Assembly: GCA_016235445.1 (NCBI GenBank)
Contig: JACRLB010000047.1
Coordinates: 62,001 to 126,000, forward strand
DNA: 64,000 bases
Origin: Chloroflexota bacterium
GTDB taxonomy: Bacteria; Chloroflexota; Anaerolineae; Anaerolineales; Villigracilaceae
Reading direction: 5' to 3'
The position numbers and the translations under genes were made by a program. Each line of letters starts with the position of its first letter. The first letter of the stretch is position 1. The notes below the pieces were generated by a model. The model made no database searches and had not been told where the DNA came from. It was given only the letters and a program-made list of their open reading frames with translations. This document shows positions 49,536-58,392 of the stretch, one piece after another.

Positions 49536-52202
49536 TTATTCATTTGGCCTAAAAACTTTCGTCGCCGCATTTTCGAACTTCGCCAGCGCGCCGCGGAAGA
49601 TGAGTTCCACTTCGCCAACGGGGCCGTTACGATGTTTGGAAACAAGAATCTGCGCCACGTTCTGCTTGTCTGAATCCTTTTCATATTGATCGGGGCGATA
49701 GATGAACATGACGATGTCGGCATCCTGCTCGAGGCTGTTATGAACGATCATATTATTGGCAATAAAGTTATGATGCCCTGGCACTGTCAAATCGTAGACA
49801 GTCTCTTCTCCATCAGGCTCGATGGAAAGAATGCTGTCCCAATAAATGTCGCTGTCGGACAGTTTCTCAAGCGTCGGAGATTGCACAACATTCGCAACCC
49901 TCGCCGCCCGTTCACGGCTGATGTTTTGTTTATACAGGCCGGTTCCGCAATATTGGGTCTCGATCGCAGATTGCATTTGCCGCGCCGTCATTCTCAAATT
50001 TTGCATGGCTGGCACAACATGCAACCGCCAAACATGGTTTGGAATCACATCACGGTTTGTATTTGCCTCTCGTTCTTCAAGATACGTTTGCACCTCTTGC
50101 AAACGTCCCTGTTTGTACATGCCCACTGCGCCAATTTTATTCGCAAAACTTTCCAAATCTGATTTTCCCGTAATAGTCACATTAAATTGATCGCGTCCTT
50201 TTCCATTCTGGGGGACACGTTTCAAAATGCCATTAATCCCCAAACGCAGCAACAAGGTTTGCACATCGCGGGCAAGTTGCTCACTGCTGGAAGCATAATA
50301 GGCAATCGGGCGGGTTTTCTTTCCCTTTACAAGTTGGATGCTTCCATCCGTAGCCCACAAGTGACGCAAAAACAATCCAATGGCATTCTCCGGCTGTTCG
50401 AATACCTGAGCAGGGACTCGTTTTTCATAGGAGCGCAAACCGAAGGCACGTAATTCTTCGAGCCATTCCGTCACCGCGCTGTGAACATTATGTGTGTGAT
50501 GCCGCGTTGAACTTAGATACACCTGATACCATTGTTTTTCAGGAGAAATGCGCGGGGCAATCTCATCTCCAAACACCTTCACAGCAAGCCCAACCACAGT
50601 ATCTGCCAGGTCTTTTTCGCGTGTGGTGTACTGAATAACGTGGCGCGGCAAGGTGCAGCCATCGCCAATTAAATGGCCCAGCAATGCGAGTTTAGCATCG
50701 GACATGGTTTGTTCGTTTTGAGTCATGGGCAAAACCCGAGGCAGGGCAAGGTGATTTCCCACTTTCAATTCATCCAGCCGCTGCCACCCATGAATGGTGA
50801 GGAATTGATGATTCCCCGTTGCGCGAATTTCCCTGCCCAATCGCGTTTTCATTTTGAAAACAGGTTTAACCCCAGTGGAAAAAGCGCGACTCACTGGCAT
50901 GGTTTCCAATTTAAGCGTATCCTGATTCAAGGCCAGAATATTGAAATTGGATTTTCCTACCAAATCTCGAATGTGACTATGCTTACCATTATCCAATGCT
51001 ATTAATGTATCACCTGCAAGACATCCCGATTCTCTCAAATCCGAAAGAACAGGCCGTTTGTCTGTGCGCTGTTCCACGGCGCGGCTTAATTGGGCGGCAG
51101 TGAGAACGGGCACATTCAACTCGCGCGCCAGCACTTTCAAACTGCGCGAAATATGCGAGACTTCCTGCACGCGGTTGTCGTTGCGAGTGTCGCCGCCCAT
51201 CAACTGCAAATAGTCCACGATGACGAGATCAATGCCGAATTCCATGTGCAGGCGGCGGCATTTGGTTCTCAATTGCAGGGGAGTGATGGCGGGCGTATCG
51301 TCGAGATAAATATGGGTGTCGGAGAAGACTTCGATGGCGTGGGTGAACAGCGGCCATTCGTTTTCCTGCAATTTCCCTGTGCGCAGGCGCTGTGAGTCGA
51401 TGCCCGTCTCCTGGGCGATCAAACGTTGAACCACCTGCTCGTTGGACATTTCCAATGAAAAGATGGCGACGTGCTTTTTATGGGTCAACGCCGCATTCTT
51501 GGCAATCGAAAGCAGGAAACCTGTTTTACCCTGGCCAGGACGGCCTGCGATGATCAACAAGTCTGAGGGCTGTAAACCGCCCAGCAATTTATCGAGATCA
51601 TAGAAACCTGTGGGCACACCATGAAAATCACCGGGACGTTTGGACAGGTCATCGATGCGGTCATAGTAGCTGGAGAGGACAGTCCGAATCGGCTGGAGGT
51701 CGTTTCGGACCCGCTTTTCGCTGACGTTGAAAACGGCTTTTTCCGCTTCCCCCATAACCGTGTCAATCGTGTCGCCTTTATAGGCCAGCGACGCAATCTG
51801 ATTCGCCGCATTGATCATCTTACGGCGGATTGAATTTTCCTCCACGATCTTTCCGTACGCTTCCGCATTTAATGAGGTGGGGACTTGGTTGATGAGCGAA
51901 GTGAGATAGGCGGAACCGCCAATTTCGGCCAGTTGCCCGGCGCGCTCCAACTCCTGGGATAGAGTCAGCAGGTCAACGGGGATGCGCTGTTCGTGCAGGC
52001 GGGCAAACGCCTCCCAAATCCATTTGTTGCGGTGGATGTAGAAATCATCCGCGCTCAGGAATTGGGCGACATCGTAATAAATTTCGGAGTTAATCAACAC
52101 CGCCCCTACAACTGCTTCTTCGGCTTCCCGGCTATGCGGGACTACCGTTGACATTGGGCTGGCGGGGGCGGTGGAATCTTCGGGAGGGTGGAAATCTGTC
52201 AT
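49536..52202 (-). CDS. dnaB: Replicative DNA helicase DnaB with intein
   Basis: An 888-residue precursor; after splicing the helicase is 459 residues. N-terminal domain: PHSREAEEAVVGAVLINSEIYYDVAQFL. RecA-type ATPase: GRPGQGKTGFLLSIAKNAAL (Walker A), IDLVIVDYLQLM (Walker B). The C-extein begins SLEQDADIVMFIYRPDQYEKD, the usual DnaB H4 region, with KHRNGPVGEVELIF near the end. An intein of 429 residues interrupts after LRESG. Start at ATG 52202 has no Shine-Dalgarno; the next Met (residue 17) is an alternative. Confidence 0.95.
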   Translation of the reverse strand: MTDFHPPEDSTAPASPMSTVVPHSREAEEAVVGAVLINSEIYYDVAQFLSADDFYIHRNKWIWEAFARLHEQRIPVDLLTLSQELERAGQLAEIGGSAYLTSLINQVPTSLNAEAYGKIVEENSIRRKMINAANQIASLAYKGDTIDTVMGEAEKAVFNVSEKRVRNDLQPIRTVLSSYYDRIDDLSKRPGDFHGVPTGFYDLDKLLGGLQPSDLLIIAGRPGQGKTGFLLSIAKNAALTHKKHVAIFSLEMSNEQVVQRLIAQETGIDSQRLRTGKLQENEWPLFTHAIEVFSDTHIYLDDTPAITPLQLRTKCRRLHMEFGIDLVIVDYLQLMGGDTRNDNRVQEVSHISRSLKVLARELNVPVLTAAQLSRAVEQRTDKRPVLSDLRESGCLAGDTLIALDNGKHSHIRDLVGKSNFNILALNQDTLKLETMPVSRAFSTGVKPVFKMKTRLGREIRATGNHQFLTIHGWQRLDELKVGNHLALPRVLPMTQNEQTMSDAKLALLGHLIGDGCTLPRHVIQYTTREKDLADTVVGLAVKVFGDEIAPRISPEKQWYQVYLSSTRHHTHNVHSAVTEWLEELRAFGLRSYEKRVPAQVFEQPENAIGLFLRHLWATDGSIQLVKGKKTRPIAYYASSSEQLARDVQTLLLRLGINGILKRVPQNGKGRDQFNVTITGKSDLESFANKIGAVGMYKQGRLQEVQTYLEEREANTNRDVIPNHVWRLHVVPAMQNLRMTARQMQSAIETQYCGTGLYKQNISRERAARVANVVQSPTLEKLSDSDIYWDSILSIEPDGEETVYDLTVPGHHNFIANNMIVHNSLEQDADIVMFIYRPDQYEKDSDKQNVAQILVSKHRNGPVGEVELIFRGALAKFENAATKVFRPNE
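49737..51023 (-). other. Intein in DnaB with LAGLIDADG homing endonuclease
   Basis: 429 residues (394-822 of the precursor). Block A: Cys1 followed by LAGDTLIALDNG; block B: TGNHQFLTIHGWQRL with the T-x2-H-like motif; endonuclease motifs LLGHLIGDGC and FLRHLWATDG; block F: YDLTVPGHHNFIANNMIVHN, ending in HN, with Ser as the first C-extein residue. Both LAGLIDADG motifs keep an Asp (GDG, TDG). The insertion is at the site between LRESG and SLEQDAD known for DnaB inteins. Confidence 0.93.
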
Positions 52203-52217
52203 TTGGGGGTATCAGTT

Positions 52218-52781
52218 TCAGGTCGAGTTTGAAGCGGGTTTGTCTTTGTCGGGGCCTTCCATATCCAGCTTGTCAATAAAATCTTTGAACACAGATAACC
52301 TGTCGCTGGCTTCTTCGGATAGGGGCGCGGGCGGTTCTTTTTTGGGAGCGGCGCTCGTTTCAACGATGTCCTGATCGGGGATCATGCCCGCTTCGTCCAT
52401 TACATTTTTGTGGATAAATATAGGCACGTGCGCGCGGACTGCAATGGCGATCGCGTCAGACGGGCGGGAATCAATGTGGATTTCGCGGCCATCCACTTCT
52501 GCAACGATATTTCCGTAAAAAGTATTACCCTGCACGCTGACAACTTCCACACGATGGACGCGCGCATTGAAGGCGCCGAATATATTTTTGATGAGGTCAT
52601 GGGTCAGCGGGCGGCTCATCTCGACTTCATTCAACGCAACAGTGATCGCCTCTGCTTCGTAGGGGCCAACCCAGATGGTGAGATAACGTTCGGTATTGAC
52701 CTGTTTCAATACAACAACACGGTTTGGCGCCATTAAATGCACGCGAATACTATCGATTATGACTTCAACCATATCTGACAT
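52218..52781 (-). CDS. Bifunctional nuclease domain protein (DUF151)
   Basis: A 187-residue protein with an N-terminal DUF151 domain (VIIDSIRVHLMAPNRVVVLKQV, YLTIWVGPYEAEAITVAL, IDSRPSDAIAIAVRAHVPIFIH) followed by an acidic/proline-rich tail. DUF151 proteins are named for a plant nuclease and are common in bacteria; the function in bacteria is unclear. GGAG precedes ATG 52781. It ends 15 bp before dnaB on the same strand and may be co-transcribed. Confidence 0.9.
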   Translation of the reverse strand: MSDMVEVIIDSIRVHLMAPNRVVVLKQVNTERYLTIWVGPYEAEAITVALNEVEMSRPLTHDLIKNIFGAFNARVHRVEVVSVQGNTFYGNIVAEVDGREIHIDSRPSDAIAIAVRAHVPIFIHKNVMDEAGMIPDQDIVETSAAPKKEPPAPLSEEASDRLSVFKDFIDKLDMEGPDKDKPASNST

Positions 52782-52867
52782 AGGGGAACTCCAGTGCTTC
52801 TATTTTAGCATATAAGGTTGGCGGGTGTATCGTATTTTCGGACGGGAAAAGAAAGGGTAAATTCGAT

Positions 52868-52896
52868 TTGCGCGAAAGAGAAATCAAGGCTATAAT
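52868..52896 (+). promoter_or_regulatory. Promoter of tRNA-Pro: TTGCGC-N17-TATAAT
   Basis: TTGCGC at 52868-52873 and TATAAT at 52891-52896, 17 bp apart and 14 bp before the mature tRNA. Confidence 0.8.
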
Positions 52897-52910
52897 CGGC
52901 CTCGCTCAAT

Positions 52911-52989
<79 letters not shown>

Positions 52990-52996
52990 AGTAAGA

Positions 52997-53024
52997 AAAA
53001 TCGTCCTTTCAAAAGGACGATTTT
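52997..53024 (+). terminator. Intrinsic terminator after tRNA-Pro
   Basis: AAAATCGTCCTTT / AAAGGACGATTTT stem, 2-base loop, then GTTTT. Confidence 0.85.
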
Positions 53025-53303
53025 GTTTTAATAGCAGCAGGGGCGACCCATCCATATTCTTGAAAACCTGATTGCGCGAAAGGCGGGTCGCCCTGTTCCC
53101 ACGAGATGCCTGCCTGCACTGGGCAACCCGCCCTTTGAGAATAAGCCTCTTGTAATGCCTGGACGGGTACCACAAGGGTATGATATTACCCTTACGGTAA
53201 ATCGTGTAGGGTGAGTTATTAAAGTATTGCGACATAAATGTCGCCTTCTTTTCTTATTGACAGAACCGCCGCTTGCAAGATAAATCTTGAAGAACAAAAT
53301 ATC

Positions 53304-53663
53304 ATGGAAACAAACGAAGCAACTTCTCCCTCTCCCACCAATAGACATTCCGTCATCAGCCTCGTTCTGGGTATTCTAACCATTGTCACCTTCTGCGGCG
53401 GATTTATTATTCCGATTCCATTTACCAGTTTTGTGTGTGCGCCTGCAAGCCTCCTGCTCGGTGTTCTAGCCCTGATCTATGGAATGATCTCTTTAAATCG
53501 AATCCGAAAGCACAATGAAGCAGGCCGCCCCATGGCGTGGATCGGCATTCTCAGCGGGGGATTGATTTTCCTGTGCATTTTGTGCATGGTCATTGCGTTG
53601 ATCTCGTTATTCATGTTTGCTCCTGAGACACTTCCGCCTTTTCTCCAAAACCATTCAATTTAA
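53304..53663 (+). CDS. DUF4190-like small membrane protein
   Basis: A 119-residue protein with two or three helices (VISLVLGILTIVTFCGGFIIPI, PASLLLGVLALIYGMISLNRI, MAWIGILSGGLIFLCILCMVIALISLFMF). Pattern VLGVLALIYGMISLNRIRKHNEAGRPMAWIGILSGGL is that of DUF4190-type proteins, usually of unknown function. ATG 53304 is preferred to the upstream frame opening at 53238; only a weak GAAGAA precedes it. Confidence 0.7.
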   Translation: METNEATSPSPTNRHSVISLVLGILTIVTFCGGFIIPIPFTSFVCAPASLLLGVLALIYGMISLNRIRKHNEAGRPMAWIGILSGGLIFLCILCMVIALISLFMFAPETLPPFLQNHSI

Positions 53664-53670
53664 GGGATTT

Positions 53671-53798
53671 AGAACTTGCGCAGTTCAAAATCTTTTAGCC
53701 GCGAATTTACCCTACGGGCACGATGTCACGAATTTTCGCTAAATTCTTAAATAATTCGTGTGAATTCGCGGCAGTTCTTGTGGTCTTGCGTAAGTTCT
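53671..53798. mobile_element. MITE-like element, copy 2
   Basis: 128 bp, ends AGAACTTGCGCAG and CTTGCGTAAGTTCT, sharing the interior CAAAATCTTTTAGCCGCGAA and CCCTACGGGCACGATGTC with 24691-24843. The right-hand inner arm of copy 1 is missing. It lies 55 bp before tRNA-Sec. Confidence 0.75.
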
Positions 53799-53853
53799 GG
53801 GATTGTTAACCTGCAACTTGCGAATCCATCTTCTCTCGGTTATCCTTGCGAGC

Positions 53854-53947
53854 GGGAGTGGTTAGGTCCCGGTGGGCTTCCTGGTCTTCAAAACCTGTGG
53901 CGGGTCGCGTTGCGGGCCGCGGTGGGTTCGACTCCCATCCACTCCCG
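53854..53947 (+). tRNA. selC: tRNA-Sec (selenocysteine, anticodon TCA)
   Basis: 94 nt. Acceptor stem of 8 bp (GGGAGTGG / CCACTCCC), extended D stem, anticodon loop CTTCAAA with TCA at 53888-53890, long variable arm (GGCGGGTCGCG...GCGGGCCGCGG) and T arm GTGGG-TTCGACT-CCCAT. The 8-bp acceptor and long variable arm are specific to bacterial tRNA-Sec, and CTTCAAA plus GGTTCGACTCCC match the E. coli gene. One T-T mismatch is present in the anticodon stem (53882 with 53896). CCA is not encoded. No selA, selB or selD is in the window. Confidence 0.93.
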
Positions 53948-53959
53948 CTCAATTTTTGA

Positions 53960-54019
53960 AAACCCTAAAGGTCTGTTTATAAATTGTGCTCTCAAAACCA
54001 CAAATGACCTTTAGGGTTT
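53960..54019. repeat. AAACCCTAAAGGTC palindrome, copy 1
   Basis: AAACCCTAAAGGTC and its complement GACCTTTAGGGTTT are 32 bases apart. Related to 61392-61453. It may end the tRNA-Sec transcript and it directly precedes the protease ribosome binding site. Confidence 0.8.
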
Positions 54020-54034
54020 CTTGCAAGGAGAACA

Positions 54035-55213
54035 ATGTCATTTCCAGAAACCGAAGTATTTACGAGATCCGTCTCACGCACCTTTCGCATCGAGGATGTC
54101 ACCAGCGAAGACCCACGCAAGGGATTCTTCCTGCGCTATCGCGGGGAATTGCTCGGCGAAGATTCTGCCGAAGCCTACGACCAGCTTGCTGAATCGTTGA
54201 GCCAGTACAACGTCACGCCGCTCTTCCGAATGGAAGAGGGACGCCAGATCATTTATCTTGCGCCAAAACAACCCGAACCGCCGAAAGATAAAATTTCCAC
54301 GAACATCATTCTTTTTGTATTAACCATCCTCAGCGTGATGCTCGCAGGCGCGCAACCCGAAGGCCCCCTCCCAAATGACTTTGCGGGGCAGTTGCTGGCG
54401 CTTGCCAAAAGTATTTTTACAGGCTGGCCTTTTGCCCTCAGCCTGCTTGGAATTTTATTGGCGCATGAACTGGGTCACTACTTCATGAGCCGCCATCACA
54501 AAACGCCCGCCACGTTGCCGTACTTTATTCCATTTCCATTAAGCCCGCTGGGCACAATGGGAGCGGCAATCATCATGCGCGGCATTCCAAAGAACAGGCG
54601 CATCTTATTTGACATTGGCATTGCAGGCCCCATTGCTGGCCTTGTCGTTGCCATCCCCGTTTTATTTTTAGGGCTATCGCTTTCCACATTGGGAACCATC
54701 GACCCAAACCCCAACGGGTTCATGGAAGGCAACTCCCTGCTTTACCTCTTTGCAAAATACGTTACCTTCGGCCAATTACTGCCCGCGCCGCTCGAGCCGC
54801 AGGGGTTTTTCTATTGGCTGAAATATTTCTTCACGGGCGGCCCCATTCCCTTCGGCGGCCTGGACGTGTTCATTCATCCCGTGGCATTCGCGGGCTGGGC
54901 GGGCATTCTCGTCACCGCGTTGAATCTCATCCCCGCTGGCACGCTGGATGGCGGGCATGTCATCTACGGTTTGTTTGGGGATAAAGCCCGCAAGGCATTT
55001 CCATTCATCGTCGGATTGTTGATTGTGTTCGGCTTCTACTGGAGCGGATGGTGGTTATGGGCGGCCATCTTATTCTGGCTGGGACGCGTCAACGCGCAAC
55101 CGCTCGACCAGATCACAACGCTCGACCCTACCCGACGGCTGGTCGGCTTTACAATGATCCTCGTCTTCTTTTTGGTTTTCATGCCCGTCCCATTTATGAC
55201 GCTTGCTCCATGA
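54035..55213 (+). CDS. Site-2 protease family membrane metalloprotease
   Basis: A 392-residue M50-type intramembrane protease. HELGHYFMSRHH is the HExxH zinc site, and NLIPAGTLDGGH supplies the third ligand Asp. A soluble N-terminal domain of about 85 residues is present, and six or more helices. Overall layout resembles plant EGY and Chloroflexota/cyanobacterial site-2 proteases. AAGGAG precedes ATG 54035. The stop overlaps the solute-binding protein start by 4 bp (ATGA), suggesting coupling. Confidence 0.92.
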   Translation: MSFPETEVFTRSVSRTFRIEDVTSEDPRKGFFLRYRGELLGEDSAEAYDQLAESLSQYNVTPLFRMEEGRQIIYLAPKQPEPPKDKISTNIILFVLTILSVMLAGAQPEGPLPNDFAGQLLALAKSIFTGWPFALSLLGILLAHELGHYFMSRHHKTPATLPYFIPFPLSPLGTMGAAIIMRGIPKNRRILFDIGIAGPIAGLVVAIPVLFLGLSLSTLGTIDPNPNGFMEGNSLLYLFAKYVTFGQLLPAPLEPQGFFYWLKYFFTGGPIPFGGLDVFIHPVAFAGWAGILVTALNLIPAGTLDGGHVIYGLFGDKARKAFPFIVGLLIVFGFYWSGWWLWAAILFWLGRVNAQPLDQITTLDPTRRLVGFTMILVFFLVFMPVPFMTLAP

Positions 55214-56583
55214 AAAAAATATTCCCGCTATTCTTCATCGCTGTCATCCTCTTAACCGCCTGCAGTGGAGCGAATGTCACAGCCACGGAAAAAGCGTCTG
55301 CAACGCAGAGCGGCGAAAAACCCCCAGCGGTGGAAACTGCCCTCGAAACAGCCAGCAGGATCGAGGTCAAGGAAGAGGCGTTGAACGGGCTGGAGATCAA
55401 CGCCTGGATTCCATGGTATGGAATCGAGTCCGACCTGTTCAATACATTCGTCAACGATTTTAATTCGCAAAACGAGTGGGGCATCAAAGTGGTTGTGGAA
55501 AATCAAATTAATTTTTCGAACCTGTACGATAAAGTGACCACATCTCTGCCGACGGAAAACAAACCGAACCTTGTGATTGCCCTGCCCGAACACGCGCAGG
55601 GCTGGTACGCCGACGGCGCGGTGACCAACCTGACGAATTATGTTGAAGACCCAAAATATGGAATCGACTCGAACGATATTCCGTTTGTATTTTGGAATCA
55701 GGATTTGACGGATGAAGTGCGTGTGGCGTTCCCCGCACAGCGCACTGCGCAATTTTTACTTTGGAATGAAACCTGGGCGGATAAACTTGGTTTTGACTCG
55801 ATGCCTGCTTCATCGGAAAAATTTCGTCAGCAAGCCTGCCGCGCGCAAAGCTCGATGCTCTCCGATGAGTTAGCGGAGAACGATGCGCTGGGCGGCTGGC
55901 TGGTAAACACGGATTCAATGACCGCCTACGCATGGATGCTGGCATTCGGCGGCGGCGTTTTGGAGGAAGGCAATTATCGTTTCCTTGCGCCAAACAATAT
56001 CAAGGCCTTCAAATTTTTGCGCGAACTTTCTGAAACCAATTGCGCGTGGCAAAGCGCTGGCGCAGACCCGATCATTGCATTTGCAAACCGCGAGGCTTTA
56101 TTTATCACCGCAAGTTTGCACGACCTGCCCAGCGTGGCGCGCGCATTCGCCAGCGCAAACAGCACAGACAAGTGGAGTGTGATTCCATTTCCCGCTGAAC
56201 ACAACGGCGCGCTTGCTGTGTTTGGCTCCTCGTATGTGATTTTCGAATCAACCGATGAAGAGCAACTGGCCTCATGGCTTTTTGTGAAATGGCTTTTGGA
56301 TAACAAACAGGATGCCCGCTGGGTGGAGACCACTCATCTCTTCCCGCTTCGCACCTCGACTTTGAGCCTGCTCGGCGATTACGAAAAGACTCACCCCCAA
56401 TGGAAACAAGCCGTAGACCTTTTGCCCGAAGGCGAGTTGCAACCTCAACTGGCTTCGTGGCGTACAATTAAAGTAATGCTCGGTGACGGATTTGCGCACA
56501 TGTACCGCGTCAACGTCCCCAGCGGACAGGTCGCCGCGATCCTCGCGCAGATGGAGACGATGGCGAAAGATTTGAGCAAATAG
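55210..56583 (+). CDS. ABC transporter substrate-binding lipoprotein (family 1, sugar type)
   Basis: A 457-residue extracellular solute-binding protein. The signal ends in the lipobox LLTAC (residue 19 region), followed by a Ser/Thr-rich spacer and bilobed fold: EINAWIPWYGIESDLFNTFVNDFN, LVIALPEHAQGWYADGAVTNLT, and WSVIPFPAEHNGALAVFGSSYVIF. No permease or ATPase gene lies beside it, so it may serve another locus or be orphan. Start overlaps the protease stop by 4 bp. Confidence 0.9.
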   Translation: MKKIFPLFFIAVILLTACSGANVTATEKASATQSGEKPPAVETALETASRIEVKEEALNGLEINAWIPWYGIESDLFNTFVNDFNSQNEWGIKVVVENQINFSNLYDKVTTSLPTENKPNLVIALPEHAQGWYADGAVTNLTNYVEDPKYGIDSNDIPFVFWNQDLTDEVRVAFPAQRTAQFLLWNETWADKLGFDSMPASSEKFRQQACRAQSSMLSDELAENDALGGWLVNTDSMTAYAWMLAFGGGVLEEGNYRFLAPNNIKAFKFLRELSETNCAWQSAGADPIIAFANREALFITASLHDLPSVARAFASANSTDKWSVIPFPAEHNGALAVFGSSYVIFESTDEEQLASWLFVKWLLDNKQDARWVETTHLFPLRTSTLSLLGDYEKTHPQWKQAVDLLPEGELQPQLASWRTIKVMLGDGFAHMYRVNVPSGQVAAILAQMETMAKDLSK

Positions 56584-56596
56584 AAGGAAAACCTTT

Positions 56597-56680
56597 TACC
56601 ACAAAGTTCACAAAGGGGCACAAAGGAGTGCAAAAACAAACCCTTGGTTTTCTTCGTGTTACTTTGTGACCTTCGTGGTC
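56597..56680. repeat. ACCACGAAGGTCACAAAG palindrome, copy 2
   Basis: ACCACAAAGTTCACAAAGG and TTTGTGACCTTCGTGGT with a diverged centre; relative of 21288-21350. Confidence 0.75.
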
Positions 56681-56700
56681 AAAAATAATTAAGGAGAAAA

Positions 56701-57456
56701 ATGCCTCAGTCAGAATACAGAGCGCGGCAAGTCCGCGCGAAAACGCATGAAGTGTTTGAATATGACCATGATGACGAAAAGCCTGGCAAGCCCCTGCACA
56801 TTCTCATCCCTGGTGGATTGATCGCACTGGCAACCCTGGCGTTGATCATTTTCATTGCCTATTTCACCTGGTTCGATGAAAGCCTCTCGCAAGAGCTAGG
56901 AACGGTTTTGTGTTTGATCCTCGCACCGTTTTACGTGGGCGGTGTATTTCTCTTTAGCTATGGCTACGAACTTTACAACATTCCCCGCGCCATTCGTTTG
57001 ACGGTGATCATTGTCTTTGTCACTCTTGCGGCGGTGGTGATTATCGCCGTCCTGTTCTTCGCGCTTGGCAACATGAAAGGCGGGTCGGGTTCATCATCGA
57101 AGTCGTCCAAGTCATCCTCGAAATCATCGGGGTTGGCCAAACCCTCAGCTAATAAAAGCGGATTTGGCGGCGCGGCCATCGGCGGCGCAATTGCAAATAA
57201 ATCATCTTCATCCAGCGGCTCTTCATCACACAATCATTTGGGGGGACCTGTCTTCTTCGGTGGGGGAGGCACTCGTGTGGAAACCCGCGAAGTAACAAAG
57301 GAAGTGGTGAAGGAAGTTCCGAAAGAACCCATGCCCATCACCTGTTCATTTTGTACGAGGTCTTATGTGCCTGTGGAACACAACTATATTTGCCCCAGTT
57401 GCGGCGCGGCCACACCAAAAGATTTGATCGAAGAGTCGCAGATGCCGAAGCCCTAA
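56701..57456 (+). CDS. Membrane protein with Ser/Lys-rich loop and zinc ribbon
   Basis: A 251-residue protein: three helices in the first 120 residues, then a low-complexity Ser/Lys/Gly segment (SSSKSSKSSSKSSGLAKPS, SSSSSGSSSHNH), a KEVVKEVPKE stretch and a C-terminal zinc ribbon (CSFCTRSYVPVEHNYICPSCG). I do not recognise a family. The zinc ribbon recalls the small proteins at 28419 and 28605 only in type, not closely in sequence. Confidence 0.7.
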   Translation: MPQSEYRARQVRAKTHEVFEYDHDDEKPGKPLHILIPGGLIALATLALIIFIAYFTWFDESLSQELGTVLCLILAPFYVGGVFLFSYGYELYNIPRAIRLTVIIVFVTLAAVVIIAVLFFALGNMKGGSGSSSKSSKSSSKSSGLAKPSANKSGFGGAAIGGAIANKSSSSSGSSSHNHLGGPVFFGGGGTRVETREVTKEVVKEVPKEPMPITCSFCTRSYVPVEHNYICPSCGAATPKDLIEESQMPKP

Positions 57457-57565
57457 AAGATTTTTCTTAACTCTTTTTTGGGATACGGACAGCACGGAGT
57501 AGATTGAAGTTCACAGAAAAACCATAAGCAGGCGCTCTTCTTCGTGCGCGAAGCGTCCGTGTACA

Positions 57566-57607
57566 AAAAGAGACAGTCCCGTTGGCGCCAACGGGACTGT
57601 CTCTTTT
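57566..57607. terminator. Bidirectional intrinsic terminator before pstB
   Basis: A perfect 42-base palindrome (AAAAGAGACAGTCCCGTTGG then its complement) that ends within the pstB stop codon at 57606-57608. Confidence 0.93.
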
Positions 57608-58361
57608 AACCGAACCGTCCCATGATGTAATCTTCTGTTTTCTTTTGCTTGGGTGTGGTGAACAGTTTCTTGCCATCGTCGTATTCGATCAACTCGCCTT
57701 GTAAAAAGAAGGCGGCATAATCGGCGGTACGCGCGGCCTGCTGTACGGAGTGCGGGACAAGAATAATGGTGTATTCTTTTTTCAATTCCAACAGCGCCGC
57801 TTCCACTTTGCCAGTGGAGATGGGGTCGAGGCCCGAGGTGGGTTCATCGAGCAGAATAATTTCAGGTTGGAGCGCAATCACGCGCGCAAGGCAGACGCGT
57901 TGCTGTTGTCCGCCGGAGAGGGCAATGGCGGGGTCATTCAATCTATCCTTCACTTCATCCCAAATGGCAGAGAGTTTCAAACTGCGTTCCACTGCCTCGT
58001 CTAATTTGGATTTTCGTTTTTCACCTGCAAGCTCCAGCCCGTAGATCACATTTTCGCGGATGCTCATCGGCAGAGGGACAGGGCGCGCAAAGACCATGCC
58101 CACTTTGCGCCGCAGGGCAATCACGTCTGTTTTTGCGTCGAGGATGTTTTCCTCGTCAATGAGGATGCGCCCCGCGCTGGCTTTGATCTCAGTGAGATCG
58201 TTCAAGCGATTAAGACAGCGCAGCAAGGTGGATTTTCCGCCTCCTGCTGGACCGAAGAGCACGGTCACGGCATTCTGACGAATTCCCATGCTGACGCCGC
58301 GCAGAGACTCGGTGCCGTCAGAGTATTGGAGGGAGAGGTTTTCGATGAGGATTTTGTTCAT
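57606..58361 (-). CDS. pstB: Phosphate ABC transporter ATP-binding protein, Q-loop variant
   Basis: A 251-residue PstB, ATPase of the high-affinity phosphate importer. Walker A FGPAGGGKST, signature ALSGGQQQR (residues 148-152 for LSGGQ), Walker B IILLDEPTSGLDP and switch His204. Ala92 replaces the conserved Q-loop Gln (VGMVFARPVPLP against the usual [12 protein letters not shown]), which normally contacts Mg and water. It is the last gene of pstS-pstC-(ATPase)-pstA-pstB. A second PstB at 62611 has the Q-loop but an altered signature. Confidence 0.94.
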   Translation of the reverse strand: MNKILIENLSLQYSDGTESLRGVSMGIRQNAVTVLFGPAGGGKSTLLRCLNRLNDLTEIKASAGRILIDEENILDAKTDVIALRRKVGMVFARPVPLPMSIRENVIYGLELAGEKRKSKLDEAVERSLKLSAIWDEVKDRLNDPAIALSGGQQQRVCLARVIALQPEIILLDEPTSGLDPISTGKVEAALLELKKEYTIILVPHSVQQAARTADYAAFFLQGELIEYDDGKKLFTTPKQKKTEDYIMGRFG

Positions 58362-58392
58362 TTACGATTTTCGATTGACGATTTTTGATTTG

